The position numbers and the translations under genes are program-made. The notes under the pieces were generated by a model, which saw nothing but the letters and a program-made list of their open reading frames with translations, searched no databases and was not told where the DNA came from. From contig MNZH01000019.1 in assembly GCA_001873515.1 (NCBI GenBank), forward strand, positions 1 to 24,646: DNA of 24,646 nt, written 5' to 3'. Origin of the DNA: Parcubacteria group bacterium CG2_30_45_37. GTDB taxonomy: Bacteria > Patescibacteriota > Patescibacteriia > Patescibacteriales > GWC2-42-12. Below, piece after piece: positions 15,488 through 23,928 of the stretch; within the stretch, counting starts at the first letter, position 1, and each line of letters begins with the position of its first letter.

Positions 15488-16153
15488 TTAACTGGACAAC
15501 CAGGCGATAAATAAATCTTTCAAGATTTTAAGGCCATCAGCGAAACTTTGCCCGAAACTATGGTAGACGACCTGGATGGGAACTTCTTTGACTTTAAAAT
15601 TATTTTTTTTAACCGCAAACATTATCTCCGAGCAGTGCGCCATGCGGTCCTGCCGCCAACTGATGGTTTCGGCCGCCCGCGCCGTCAGGGCGCGAAAGCC
15701 GCTTTGCGGGTCGGTTAAATTAATGTTAAAAAATATTTTATTTACCTGCCGGGCCAGCGGCATAATCAGGTATTTTTTTAACCAAGGCATATCCGGGCCG
15801 CCCTGGTTTAAAAAGCGCGAGCCAAAAACCACGGCCGCCTCTCCGGCCAAAAGCGGCGCCAGAACCTTTTTTAGGTCTTGGGCTAAAAACTGGCCGTCGG
15901 CGTCAAAATGTACGATAATTTCCGCGCCCTGGTTTAAACAATAAGCGGTACCGGTCCTTAAAGCCGCGCCCTGACCGCGGTTGATGAGGTGGCGCAAAGC
16001 CACCGCGCCGGAAGCTTTCGCCAATTCATAAGTCCGGTCGGCCGAATCGTCGTCAACCACCACGACTTGGTCAAGCAGGGGTTTTACCTGGCTGACAACC
16101 GTGGCGATATTTTTAGCTTCATTATAAGCCGGAATAACGCAAAAAGTTTTCAT
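15488..16153 (-). CDS. GT2-family polyprenyl-phosphate glycosyltransferase (DPM1-like)
   Basis: This 221-aa GT-A enzyme opens with CVIPAYNEAKNIATVV and has VVVDDDSADRT (D34-D36) for nucleotide binding. It also has HLINRGQGAALRTG (about 55-68), HFDADGQF (metal-binding DAD at about 84-86) and DPQSGFRALTARAAETI, all typical of dolichyl-phosphate mannose/glucose synthases. It lacks the C-terminal membrane helices of longer homologues, which fits a partner role for the DUF2304 protein encoded next. The reaction would charge polyprenyl phosphate with a sugar for use by GT-C enzymes such as the one at 9085-10806. It lies 8 bases after the SDR gene, in the same operon. Confidence 0.92.
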   Translation of the reverse strand: MKTFCVIPAYNEAKNIATVVSQVKPLLDQVVVVDDDSADRTYELAKASGAVALRHLINRGQGAALRTGTAYCLNQGAEIIVHFDADGQFLAQDLKKVLAPLLAGEAAVVFGSRFLNQGGPDMPWLKKYLIMPLARQVNKIFFNINLTDPQSGFRALTARAAETISWRQDRMAHCSEIMFAVKKNNFKVKEVPIQVVYHSFGQSFADGLKILKDLFIAWLSS

Positions 16154-16161
16154 ATATTGTT

Positions 16162-17184
16162 TTAAATCGACTCCCGGACGGTTTTCAGCCCTTTGCTGGC
16201 GCGCAGGTCGTCAATAGTTTTTTCCAGCCCTTTTTCCAAAGTAGCAATCGGCAGCCAGCCCAACTCGGCGCGCGCTTTAGAAATATCCGGCAGGCACAAT
16301 TCGGTGATGAATAAATGCCGAGCGGCGTATTTAATTTTTGACTTTGAACCCAATTGGTCAATAATAATTTGGCAAAGCTTAGTCAAATTAACGTCAACGT
16401 CCGAGCCGACGTTAACCGGCTGGTTAATATCACTTTCCATCAATTTCAGGATAGCGTCAAGGCAGTCGCTGACGTAGCAAAGCGAGCTGGAAAAATTTTT
16501 ATCGCCCGGAATCACCAAGTCGGCGTTGTCCAGGGCGCTATTGATAAAATCCGGAATCAAGTTGCCGTCGTTTAATTTCAAGCGCGGCCCGTAAATTCTG
16601 AACAGGCGGATGATTTTCGTGTCCAGCTTATGGACTTGGCGATAATTTTCCGTTATAGTCTCGGCGAACCTTTTGCCTTCGTCATAAGAGCTGCGTTCGG
16701 ACAAAAAATCAACACTGCCGAGGTAAGTTTCCTTAACGCCTTGGCCGCCGTGGCGGTGCGGGCCGTAAACCACCGAAGAAGAAAACTGCATGAATTTCGC
16801 CTGATAGCGCCCGGCCAAATCAAGCAGATTTTTAACTCCGGCTGAACAGGCCAACAAGGTGGCAAGTTTATTGGCGGTAAAATTCTTGGGCGAAGTCGGG
16901 CAGGCTAAATTGTAGACTTCCTGGATGCCCTGGAACTCAATCTTGAATTTTTGCAATTCGGGCAATTTCTCCAGCTCAAACGGCTGGCTGATGTCATGCT
17001 TGATAAATTCAAAATTCGGGTCGGCCAAAAGATGGTCGATGTTTCTTTCGTCTCCGGTGGAAAAATTGTCAAGGCAAATTACTTTGGCGGTCTGGATTAG
17101 CCGGTCGCATAAATGCGAGCCGATGAAGCCGGCGCCGCCGGCGACCAGTACGTTTGGTTTGTCAAAAATTGCTCGTTTAGTCAT
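16162..17184 (-). CDS. NAD-dependent SDR, UDP-glucuronate decarboxylase-like
   Basis: From ATG 17184 (MTKRAIFDKPN) the protein is 340 aa. A start at 17199 adds five residues, but that ATG lies in the arm of a palindromic repeat, so the internal one is preferred. The Rossmann motif GGAGFIGSHLC is at about 16-26, followed by YNLACPTSPKNF (about 91-102), SSSVVYGPH (about 135-143) and the catalytic YDEGKR with Y167 and K171. ACPxSP and YDEGKR are characteristic of UDP-glucuronate decarboxylase (UDP-xylose synthase), which makes UDP-xylose. A related 4,6-dehydratase or epimerase cannot be excluded. It heads the operon with GT2, DUF2304 and two GT4 genes and would supply a nucleotide sugar to them. 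Confidence 0.85.
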   Translation of the reverse strand: MTKRAIFDKPNVLVAGGAGFIGSHLCDRLIQTAKVICLDNFSTGDERNIDHLLADPNFEFIKHDISQPFELEKLPELQKFKIEFQGIQEVYNLACPTSPKNFTANKLATLLACSAGVKNLLDLAGRYQAKFMQFSSSVVYGPHRHGGQGVKETYLGSVDFLSERSSYDEGKRFAETITENYRQVHKLDTKIIRLFRIYGPRLKLNDGNLIPDFINSALDNADLVIPGDKNFSSSLCYVSDCLDAILKLMESDINQPVNVGSDVDVNLTKLCQIIIDQLGSKSKIKYAARHLFITELCLPDISKARAELGWLPIATLEKGLEKTIDDLRASKGLKTVRESI

Positions 17185-17193
17185 AAAATTATC

Positions 17194-17302
17194 TGTCATT
17201 GCGAGGAGCGCTAGCGACGAAGCAACCCCACGGACACCAATTCTTTGCCCGAACTTGCCATTCGTGAGATTGCTTCGCTCCTTTCAGTCGCTCGCAATGA
17301 CA
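17194..17302. repeat. CATTGCGAG-family palindromic element, full length
   Basis: This 109-bp element runs from TGTCATTGCGAGGAGC to GCTCGCAATGACA, with inner arms near GACGAAGCAA and GAGATTGCTTCG. It fills the gap between the SDR and protease genes. Its protease-side end contains the protease stop codon, and its SDR-side end contains an alternative ATG. Confidence 0.9.
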
Positions 17303-19545
17303 TTATTATTTACTTTTATTGAACCGACGTTAACGCCGCCGGTAAAGCTTTCGCCGTAAGAGTAGAACGAGCCGATGATGCGGCCGTTGGCCGCAAACAC
17401 CCGGACATGGGGCGCACCGCCCGGCCCGGCCGCGGCCACGATTTCATCCAAGCCGTCACGGTCAACGTCGGCCACGGCCAAATTGACGCCGCCGCGAAAA
17501 TTGCCGTTAAAAGCGAACCAATGGCCGACTAACTGGCCGTGGGCGTCAAATAATTTAACGTGCGGCCCGCCGCCCGGCCCGGCCGCGGTGATAATGGCCG
17601 CTCGGTTGGTTCTGGAGCCGCCTTTAACATTGGCCACCGCCACCGCCACGCCGCCGCGGAAAGCCTTGGGATAGGCCAAAAATTGGCCTTGCAAAACGCC
17701 AATGGCTTTAAAAATCCTGACCTCGGGAATTTTACCCGTGGCTAAGCCGGTGATGATTTCCGCCTCGCCGTCGCCGTCCAAGTCGCCGGTGGCGATATTC
17801 AAGCCGCCCTTGAATTTATTGTCGTAAGCGTAAAAAGAACCCAAAAAACCGCCTTGGCCGTTAAAAATCTTAATTTCCGAATCTCCGCCCGACGCGGCCG
17901 CCACGATAATTTCGTCTTTGCCGTCGCGATTGACGTCGGCCGTAGCCACTTTGACGCCGCCGCGGAAATTGGTTTTAAAAGCGAAGAACTGGCCGACCAA
18001 GCCGCCGCTTAAATTAAAAATTCTGATGTGCGGCCCGCCGCCCGGCCCGGCCGCGGCCACGATTTCCGCCTGGCCGTCGCCGTTAATATCGCCGGAGGCC
18101 AAAGTAAAGCCGCCTTTGAATTTGCCAAACGGATTAAACTCTTTTTCCACCACTCCGTCCTGGTCGGTGATTTTTAACGGGCCGACCGAAGCGCCTTGCG
18201 GCCCAATCAGCAACTTTTCATTTTTATTTTTTAAAGCCGACTCGGCCCGGCTCACCGCGGCCGCCAAATTAATCCGGCCCCGCCCGAGCTTATCCGGATA
18301 ATCAGGATTAACGCCGCTGATGCTGTCGACCGTATCCAGTAAGGCTTTAACTACCTGGTTTCTATTTAAAGACGGGTTGGCGGCCTGAATTAAGGCCAGA
18401 CCGGCGCTGACTAACGGCACGGCCACGGAAGTGCCGGACCAGTAGCCGTCGTAGTATTTGTCAAAAGATTGGTTGTTAAGATACTGCGTCGGGGCGTAGA
18501 CCACGGTGCCGTAAACGCTTAAGCCGGGCGCGGCGATGTCAATGCATTTTTTGCCGAAACTGGAAAATGGCGCCTTTTGGTCAATCGTGTCGGTCGCGGC
18601 CACGCCAATCACCCGATTCTCGCCGCTCAAGCCGTCCAGACAAACCGGATACATGGGCGTTTCATCAAGGTTGTAGCCCTCGCTTTGCCCTTGTTCGTTG
18701 CCGCCGGCAGCCACCACGATAACGCCGGCGTCATAAGCTCGTTTAACCGCGTCGTCCAAACTTTTGGAATAGCCGAAGCCGACAAAACTTAAATTAATGA
18801 TATTGGCCCCGTTGGCGATGGCGTAATCAATCGCCTTAATCACTTTGGCAGTGCCGCCCTCGCCCTGGTCGTCCAAAACTTTAAGCGGCATCAATTGCGC
18901 TTTCCAGCTGACGCCGGCCACGCCGGTGGCGTTGTTGCCCGCGGCCGCGGCGATGCCGGCGACAATCGTGCCATGGTTAATGCCGTCTTCGTTAAAACCA
19001 GCCTGGAATTTAGGCGACGGGTCGGCCGTGTTATTGACAAAATCCCAGCCGTTAAAATCGTCAATAAAGCCGTTTTTATCGTCATCCAGTCCGTTGCCGG
19101 CGATTTCTTTTTTATTTTGCCAAATATTATCTTTTAAATCCGGATGGCTAATTTGCACGCCCGAATCTAAAATCGCGATGACCACGTTCGGACTTTCCCG
19201 AACCTGGTTCCAGGCTTCCGTGGCTCTAATTTTTTGCAAATACCATTGATTGGCGAAAAAAGTATCCGACGGGATAATGGCGGCGCGATAAGTATAGTTG
19301 GGTTCGGCGTAGTCAACCCACGGCAAATTTTCGTAATAATTCAAAATTTCCTCAAAATCGGCGATTTGAGCGATTTTTATGGCAACCGGCTGGCTCACGC
19401 CTTTGAATTTAACCAAGATTTCATCAGCCAGGTATTCGGCTCGAACCGGCGCGACCAGGCCAAAATCAGCCAAAGAGAAAAAATTAAAGCCAACTAAAGC
19501 GCCGGCTAAAAATATAATAAAAAAAGATGTTGTCTTTTTTTTCAT
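17284..19545 (-). CDS. Secreted S8 (subtilisin-like) protease with C-terminal FG-GAP-type repeats
   Basis: The 753-aa protein starts MKKKTTSFFIIFLAGALVGF, a signal peptide probably cut after PVRA (residue 36). A short propeptide-like region (about 37-110) precedes the S8 catalytic domain (about 118-435). The triad is D127 (AILDSGVQ), H191 (GINHGTIVAG) and S373 (WSGTSVAVP), with the oxyanion Asn N283 (AAGGNEQ). All key residues are present; GTSVAVP replaces the usual GTSMA. Residues about 455-745 hold five FG-GAP-like units with acidic loops such as DINGDGQAE and DVDRDGLDE, and repeated GPGGGPHVRIF, probably forming part of a beta-propeller. The last unit stops after FTGGVNVG and the end VIASD is read from a repeat element. 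It probably processes or anchors surface proteins or glycans. A TGTTATAAT promoter just before the start suggests separate transcription. Confidence 0.9.
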   Translation of the reverse strand: MKKKTTSFFIIFLAGALVGFNFFSLADFGLVAPVRAEYLADEILVKFKGVSQPVAIKIAQIADFEEILNYYENLPWVDYAEPNYTYRAAIIPSDTFFANQWYLQKIRATEAWNQVRESPNVVIAILDSGVQISHPDLKDNIWQNKKEIAGNGLDDDKNGFIDDFNGWDFVNNTADPSPKFQAGFNEDGINHGTIVAGIAAAAGNNATGVAGVSWKAQLMPLKVLDDQGEGGTAKVIKAIDYAIANGANIINLSFVGFGYSKSLDDAVKRAYDAGVIVVAAGGNEQGQSEGYNLDETPMYPVCLDGLSGENRVIGVAATDTIDQKAPFSSFGKKCIDIAAPGLSVYGTVVYAPTQYLNNQSFDKYYDGYWSGTSVAVPLVSAGLALIQAANPSLNRNQVVKALLDTVDSISGVNPDYPDKLGRGRINLAAAVSRAESALKNKNEKLLIGPQGASVGPLKITDQDGVVEKEFNPFGKFKGGFTLASGDINGDGQAEIVAAAGPGGGPHIRIFNLSGGLVGQFFAFKTNFRGGVKVATADVNRDGKDEIIVAAASGGDSEIKIFNGQGGFLGSFYAYDNKFKGGLNIATGDLDGDGEAEIITGLATGKIPEVRIFKAIGVLQGQFLAYPKAFRGGVAVAVANVKGGSRTNRAAIITAAGPGGGPHVKLFDAHGQLVGHWFAFNGNFRGGVNLAVADVDRDGLDEIVAAAGPGGAPHVRVFAANGRIIGSFYSYGESFTGGVNVGSIKVNNNVIASD

Positions 19546-19554
19546 AACATCTTT

Positions 19555-19563
19555 ATTATAACA
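19555..19563 (-). promoter_or_regulatory. Extended -10 promoter for the S8 protease gene
   Basis: On the minus strand TGTTATAAT lies 9 bases before ATG 19545, so transcription should begin within a few bases of the start codon. It sits between the protease gene and the end of the upstream GT4 gene. No Shine-Dalgarno site is visible. Confidence 0.55.
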
Positions 19564-19571
19564 TATCTATC

Positions 19572-20786
19572 TTAGCTTGGGAAAATGCTCTCCAGCACCG
19601 CCAAAGTTTCCCGAGCGCATTTAACCAAACTAAAATCTTTGACCCTGGCCAGGCCGCGCGCCACCAACTCGGTGGCGCAATTTTCGTCTAGTAGCGCCTC
19701 GGCCATTTTTTCCGCCAGGTCATGCTTATCGCTTGGATTAAAAAATAAAGCCGCGCCGTCCGCCACTTCTTTGAGCGGAGCGATAGCCGAGGCGACAATG
19801 GGCGCGCCGCAGGCCATGGCCTCAACTAAAGGGATGCCGAAACCTTCATAATGCGAAGGAAAAACAAACAGGGCCGCGCCGTTGTAGATATAAGGCAAGT
19901 CAGCTTCCGGCACCCAGCCGGTTAAAATAATCTCGTCAAGCAAATTAAATTCTTCGGCAACGTATTTGACTTCAGCAAAGCCCAGGCTGGCCTGGCCGGC
20001 TAAAACCAGCTTGTGTTTAAGCTCTTTATGCCGTGCCTTCATAATGGCGAAAGCGTTAACCAGGGCCGGCGTATTTTTCTTCTTTTCCAAGCGGCCAACG
20101 TAAAAAATATACGGCCGCTTGATGCCGTATTTATTTAAGACCTGGTTGATTTTCCCTTGGTCGGTGATTTTTTTATAAATGGCGTCGTTATAACCGTTAT
20201 AAACCACGGCAATCTTGTCACCCGCGGCCCGGTAAACTTTGATTAACTCTTGTTTGGTAAAATTGGAAACAGCAATGATTCTGCTGGCGTGCTTTAAGGC
20301 GAACTTGGTTGACCAGGTCTGGTAATCAAGCGTGGCGGCGCCGAACTTGCCTAGGGTAAAAATTCTCGCCAGATAATCAAAAATTTTACCGGTCAAGCCG
20401 GCCGGGCCGATTTTATCAGAGCGGTAAAGCCCGCGCTCCCGTTCAAAACCGATGTCATGGATGGTTACCAGAGATTTTCTGGGATGGAGGAGCGGCAAGG
20501 CGTGGGCCGGGACGAATAATAAATCCGGCGGCTGAAATAACATCTCCAGCGACAGCCGGATTTGCGTCCAAAAATAAGTGAGCGGCCAATTTAAAACTTT
20601 GGCCCGAAAATTGCCATGGCCGCGAACCACCTCGGCCAAATCGTCGTTAAGCGGCTGGTCGCTATACAAAACATATTGGTTAGCCGAATCAATGGCCGCC
20701 AATTCTTTGATTAAATGATACGAGTACCATTCCGTGCCGCTTTTGAATTTTCTGTTGGCGCGCGAAGCGTCAAGGCCTATAAGCAT
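19572..20786 (-). CDS. GT4-family glycosyltransferase
   Basis: This 404-aa GT-B enzyme opens MLIGLDASRANRKFKSGTEW, with the family IGIDAR-like strand. It contains LLFVPAHALPLLHPRKSLVTI (about 89-109), THDIGFERERGLY-like text (IHDIGFERE at about 109-117), IIAVSNFTKQEL (about 170-181) and PYIFYVGRLEKKKNTPALV (about 225-243). The donor motif HYEGFGIPLVEAMACG carries E314 and E322. The pattern resembles mannosyltransferases of the MtfB/WbdB type. It starts 4 bases after the MreB stop and is almost certainly cotranscribed with it. A GT tied directly to mreB suggests coupling of surface glycan synthesis to cell shape or growth. No repeat insertions are present. Substrate unknown. Confidence 0.9.
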   Translation of the reverse strand: MLIGLDASRANRKFKSGTEWYSYHLIKELAAIDSANQYVLYSDQPLNDDLAEVVRGHGNFRAKVLNWPLTYFWTQIRLSLEMLFQPPDLLFVPAHALPLLHPRKSLVTIHDIGFERERGLYRSDKIGPAGLTGKIFDYLARIFTLGKFGAATLDYQTWSTKFALKHASRIIAVSNFTKQELIKVYRAAGDKIAVVYNGYNDAIYKKITDQGKINQVLNKYGIKRPYIFYVGRLEKKKNTPALVNAFAIMKARHKELKHKLVLAGQASLGFAEVKYVAEEFNLLDEIILTGWVPEADLPYIYNGAALFVFPSHYEGFGIPLVEAMACGAPIVASAIAPLKEVADGAALFFNPSDKHDLAEKMAEALLDENCATELVARGLARVKDFSLVKCARETLAVLESIFPS

Positions 20787-20790
20787 AAAA

Positions 20791-21798
20791 TTATTTAGTA
20801 GCGAAGATTGACCTTTTATACGAATCTAGATTCTCCAGCGCTATCCCCGTGCCTTTAGCCACGCAGAGCAAAGCTTCATCGGCCACGTAAGCCGGCACGT
20901 CGGTGGTGCGGGCGAGCAACTGGTCGATGTTTCTTAAGAGCGCGCTGCCGCCGGATAAAACCATGCCTTTATCCATAATGTCGGCCGCCAGTTCCGGCGG
21001 AGTCTCCTGCAGGACCTTTTTGGTCGCGTTAATAATGGCTTCCAGTTCGTTTTGGATGGCCTCGGTGACATCGTCGGAATTGACCGTGATGTTTCTGGGC
21101 AGGCCGGTGATCATGTCGCGACCGCGTATTTCCATGGTCAATTTGTCTTCTAAATACAGGGCGCTGCCGATTTTTATTTTAGTGTCTTCGGCCGTGCGCT
21201 CGCCGATGGCCAGATTGTATTTGCGCCTGATGAATTCGGCAATGGCGGCGTCAAATTTATTGCCGCCGATCCTGACTGAAGTGGCCGTGACCACGCCGCC
21301 CAAAGAAATCACCGCCATCTCCGAAGTGCCGCCGCCGATGTCAACAATCATATGCCCCGAAGCCGAACCAATCGGGATGTCCGCGCCGATGGCCGCGGCA
21401 ATCGGCTCTTTAATGATATAAGCCGCCCGGGCGCCAGCCGCAATGGTGGCGTCAATGACGGCGCGGCGCTCGGTTGACGTAATGCCGGCCGGCACCGCCA
21501 CCATGACTTCGGGCCGGAATAATCTGATGCCGCCCAAGGCTTTATTGATGAAATATCTTAGCATGGCTTCGGTAGTATGGTAATCGGCGATGACGCCGTC
21601 TTTTAAGGGCTTGACCGCCACGATGGTATCCGGCGTACGACCCAGCATATCCTTGGCTTCGTTGCCCACGGCTAAAATTTTCTTGTCTAGTAATGAAATC
21701 GCCACCACGCTGGGCTCATTAATAATAATGCCGCGCCTGGGCAAATGCACTAAGGTGTAAGTTGTGCCTAAATCTATGCCGATGCGCTTAATAAACAT
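20791..21798 (-). CDS. mreB: Rod-shape determining protein MreB (actin-like)
   Basis: The 335-aa length is normal for MreB. Visible actin-fold motifs are the phosphate-1 loop GIDLGTTYTLVHLPRRG (about 7-23) and INEPSVVAI. RPEVMVAVPAGITSTERRAV lies at about 95-114, and the connect region IIKEPIAAAIGADIPI at about 128-143. Phosphate-2 is IVDIGGGTSEMAVISLGG (about 151-168), and the adenosine-motif LSGGSALLRNIDQLL lies near the C-terminus. MreB forms membrane-bound filaments that guide wall synthesis. Usual partners MreC, MreD, RodA and PBP2 are not in the window. The gene follows a repeat-filled gap after the DUF4012 gene and is 4 bases from a GT4 gene. Identity is secure. Confidence 0.96.
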   Translation of the reverse strand: MFIKRIGIDLGTTYTLVHLPRRGIIINEPSVVAISLLDKKILAVGNEAKDMLGRTPDTIVAVKPLKDGVIADYHTTEAMLRYFINKALGGIRLFRPEVMVAVPAGITSTERRAVIDATIAAGARAAYIIKEPIAAAIGADIPIGSASGHMIVDIGGGTSEMAVISLGGVVTATSVRIGGNKFDAAIAEFIRRKYNLAIGERTAEDTKIKIGSALYLEDKLTMEIRGRDMITGLPRNITVNSDDVTEAIQNELEAIINATKKVLQETPPELAADIMDKGMVLSGGSALLRNIDQLLARTTDVPAYVADEALLCVAKGTGIALENLDSYKRSIFATK

Positions 21799-21806
21799 AT
21801 TTGTAT

Positions 21807-21927
21807 TGTCATTGCGAGGAGCCTGTAATCAGGCGACGAAGCAATCTCGCGTATGGCGTATTTCGCAAAAGCTATCCATTCGTGAGATTGCTTCGCCCCG
21901 ACCAAAGCGTCTGGGCTCGCAATGACA
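21807..21927. repeat. CATTGCGAG-family palindromic element, full length, enlarged centre
   Basis: This 121-bp element runs from TGTCATTGCGAGGAGCC to GGCTCGCAATGACA, with inner arms GACGAAGCAATCTCGCG and GTGAGATTGCTTCG. One arm carries an extra small hairpin (GCCTGTAATCAGGC). It fills nearly all of the 135-bp gap between the DUF4012 stop and the mreB start, so any mreB promoter or attenuator must involve it. Confidence 0.9.
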
Positions 21928-21933
21928 TGCTCT

Positions 21934-23928
21934 TTAAAAATTTATCTCAAAGCTTTTATCCCGGTCCAGCTTTCCTCCCCACTCCAGCTCGTTTAAGCCG
22001 CGGCGGCGAACAGACAGGCTGGCCGGGCTATATGATTTTATCTCATTTAGAAAGCTTAAGTCAACCGCCGCCTGCCCGGTTTCTTTGCCCGGCTGTTTTT
22101 GCAGGAAAAGCGAGTAATTTCCGTGGTTTACGACTGAAGCCGGCAATTTATAATCAATTGTCAGGTTAGTGATTTCGCCCGGCGCCACGGTTAAATGAAA
22201 GCCAAACCAGGTTTTGCCCGCTTCCGCGCCCGAGCCGATCTGCTCCGGCCGATAGCCACTAATCTTGATTAACTGGCTGCCCGACGGGACGTAAACCCGG
22301 GTGTAGCTTTTATAGGCGCTGGTTTTCCAGTCCACTTGGCCGTTATGCGAATAGCTTAAAGTCAATCTGGCGAACAGGCCGTCGGCGCCTTGGCTGACTT
22401 GATAATTTAAGCCGCGGCTCATCACCGCATCGGTTTTTAAAGCCGCCAGATTGGCATCCACCGCGTAAAGATAATCGCCGTCATGATTTTTTATTTCCCC
22501 GCCCCAGCCGCTCTCGACCGCTAATTTTTCCAGTTGGTTATCCGAAAAATAAAAAAGCAGGTTTTTTTCATCCAAATTGGCCGCTAAAACTTTGGCCGCC
22601 GCCGCCCAGCTGGCCGCCGGCAAGTCAAAAATTTTTATTTTTAGCTCCTTGGCGATTAAGCCAATGACTTCTTTTCTCTGCCATTTAGGCACGCCCAGAA
22701 CCTGGTAGCCTTTTTCCACGCGGTACTCCAGCAGTTCGGTGAAATTGTTTTGGTTATAAATTTGGCCTTCAATCGTCAGCGGCCCGGTGATTTCTATAAG
22801 GTCGGTGATTAATTTCGGCGTTAAGGCGATCAGGCCGTCAAAATCGGAAATTTTTTCCGCCGCCGGATTTAACCGGCTTTCCAAATCGTAAAACCAATTT
22901 ATCTTTCGGGCCGCGGTCGGCCAGTCCGGCGACCAATTGGCATCCCGGAAGTACCACTTGTCGTTAAGATATTTTTTGATCGGCTCGGGCGGCGCCACCG
23001 CCATTTTGTCCTGGACCGGCATATCCAGGTGATAAACGTCATGAGTGATAAAATCCGTAATTTCCCCGTCTTTAATCCGTAAGATTCCATAAGTGCCTAA
23101 AAAGCCGCCGGTCGGCCTTAACTCATCCGAATTTTCCAAAAGCACCAAAAATTTAGTTTCTTCCGGATAGCCGGCCAAGGCCGGAATCAACTGCGACATG
23201 GGTACGGCTTTTTCCAAAAGTTGGCTAACCTTACTAATTTTTTCACTGGCTTCGACAATTTTTCCTTTTAAGATTAAAAGCAGTCCGCGCGCTTCCACCT
23301 GCTCCAAATTTAATAAAACCAAGTCCAAGTCGGCTTTGATGCCGTTAAGTTCCGGCGCTGATTCAAATATTTTTTGTAAAATCCGGCGTTTTTCCGTGAC
23401 GCTGAATTTGGAAAAGCTTAACCTTTTGTCCCCGCCTACCACCGCTTCCAGGCTGGCGCCAAAGTCGGCCGCGCGATAAACCGCTCGGCTTAAAAACTGG
23501 CCGGCCACCAACAGGCTCTCAATCTCATTAAACTGGCTTAAAACCGCGGGCCGGCGATTTAGCAAAGCCGCTTGCTTCATCTCGTCCAGCGCGGCGGCCG
23601 CTAAATTAAAATTATTCTCCGCCGCTTGACTCGCCCCCATCGCCTGGCTGAACTTATCTTGTCCGATTAAAGTTATCGCCTGTTCTAAATTATTTTTGCC
23701 GGCCAGCGCCTGGCCATAAATTGTTTTTAAATTTAGGAAGCTGACGGAAAATAAGACCAAAAAAATCGCCAGTAAAGCTAAGACCAGCCAGCTGAAATAT
23801 TTTAAAAATTTACGGGCTCGAATCAGCCGCCGGCGGGTTTTCCTGGCCGGAATTTTCCCGGCCAAACTGTCGGCCGTCCGCATTAAGCCGGCGAAGTCCA
23901 AAAACTTTTTTCTTTTAAAATTAAACAT
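21934..23928 (-). CDS. DUF4012 domain membrane protein, compact form
   Basis: The 664-aa protein has a basic N-terminus (about 28-42, RKTRRRLIRARK), one membrane helix (about 43-65) and then a long helical extracytoplasmic region (about 75-245). The DUF4012 core has KFLVLLENSDELRPTGGFLGT (about 259-279), KWYFRDANWSPDWPTAARKI (about 324-343) and DGLIALTPKLITDLIEITGP. These match the larger paralogue at 4346-7009 almost word for word in the key positions. The C-terminus has beta-rich sequence (YTRVYVPSGSQLIKISGYRP) also shared with it. Function of the family is not established. The start overlaps the response regulator stop by 8 bases (ATGTTTAA), so the two are translationally coupled. No repeats interrupt the gene. 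Confidence 0.88.
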   Translation of the reverse strand: MFNFKRKKFLDFAGLMRTADSLAGKIPARKTRRRLIRARKFLKYFSWLVLALLAIFLVLFSVSFLNLKTIYGQALAGKNNLEQAITLIGQDKFSQAMGASQAAENNFNLAAAALDEMKQAALLNRRPAVLSQFNEIESLLVAGQFLSRAVYRAADFGASLEAVVGGDKRLSFSKFSVTEKRRILQKIFESAPELNGIKADLDLVLLNLEQVEARGLLLILKGKIVEASEKISKVSQLLEKAVPMSQLIPALAGYPEETKFLVLLENSDELRPTGGFLGTYGILRIKDGEITDFITHDVYHLDMPVQDKMAVAPPEPIKKYLNDKWYFRDANWSPDWPTAARKINWFYDLESRLNPAAEKISDFDGLIALTPKLITDLIEITGPLTIEGQIYNQNNFTELLEYRVEKGYQVLGVPKWQRKEVIGLIAKELKIKIFDLPAASWAAAAKVLAANLDEKNLLFYFSDNQLEKLAVESGWGGEIKNHDGDYLYAVDANLAALKTDAVMSRGLNYQVSQGADGLFARLTLSYSHNGQVDWKTSAYKSYTRVYVPSGSQLIKISGYRPEQIGSGAEAGKTWFGFHLTVAPGEITNLTIDYKLPASVVNHGNYSLFLQKQPGKETGQAAVDLSFLNEIKSYSPASLSVRRRGLNELEWGGKLDRDKSFEINF

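Noticed and set aside
17375..18301. Several plus-strand frames of 60-127 codons opposite the protease repeats
   Set aside because: They mirror the GC-rich FG-GAP repeats on the coding strand and have no start signals.
19523..19554. 9-bp inverted repeat (AAAGATGTT / AACATCTTT) around the protease start codon
   Set aside because: With the predicted transcript start most of one arm would not be transcribed, and the region is AT-rich, so the match may be chance.
4231..21927. CRISPR array
   Set aside because: The repeated palindromes are scattered, vary in length and have no regular spacers or cas genes.
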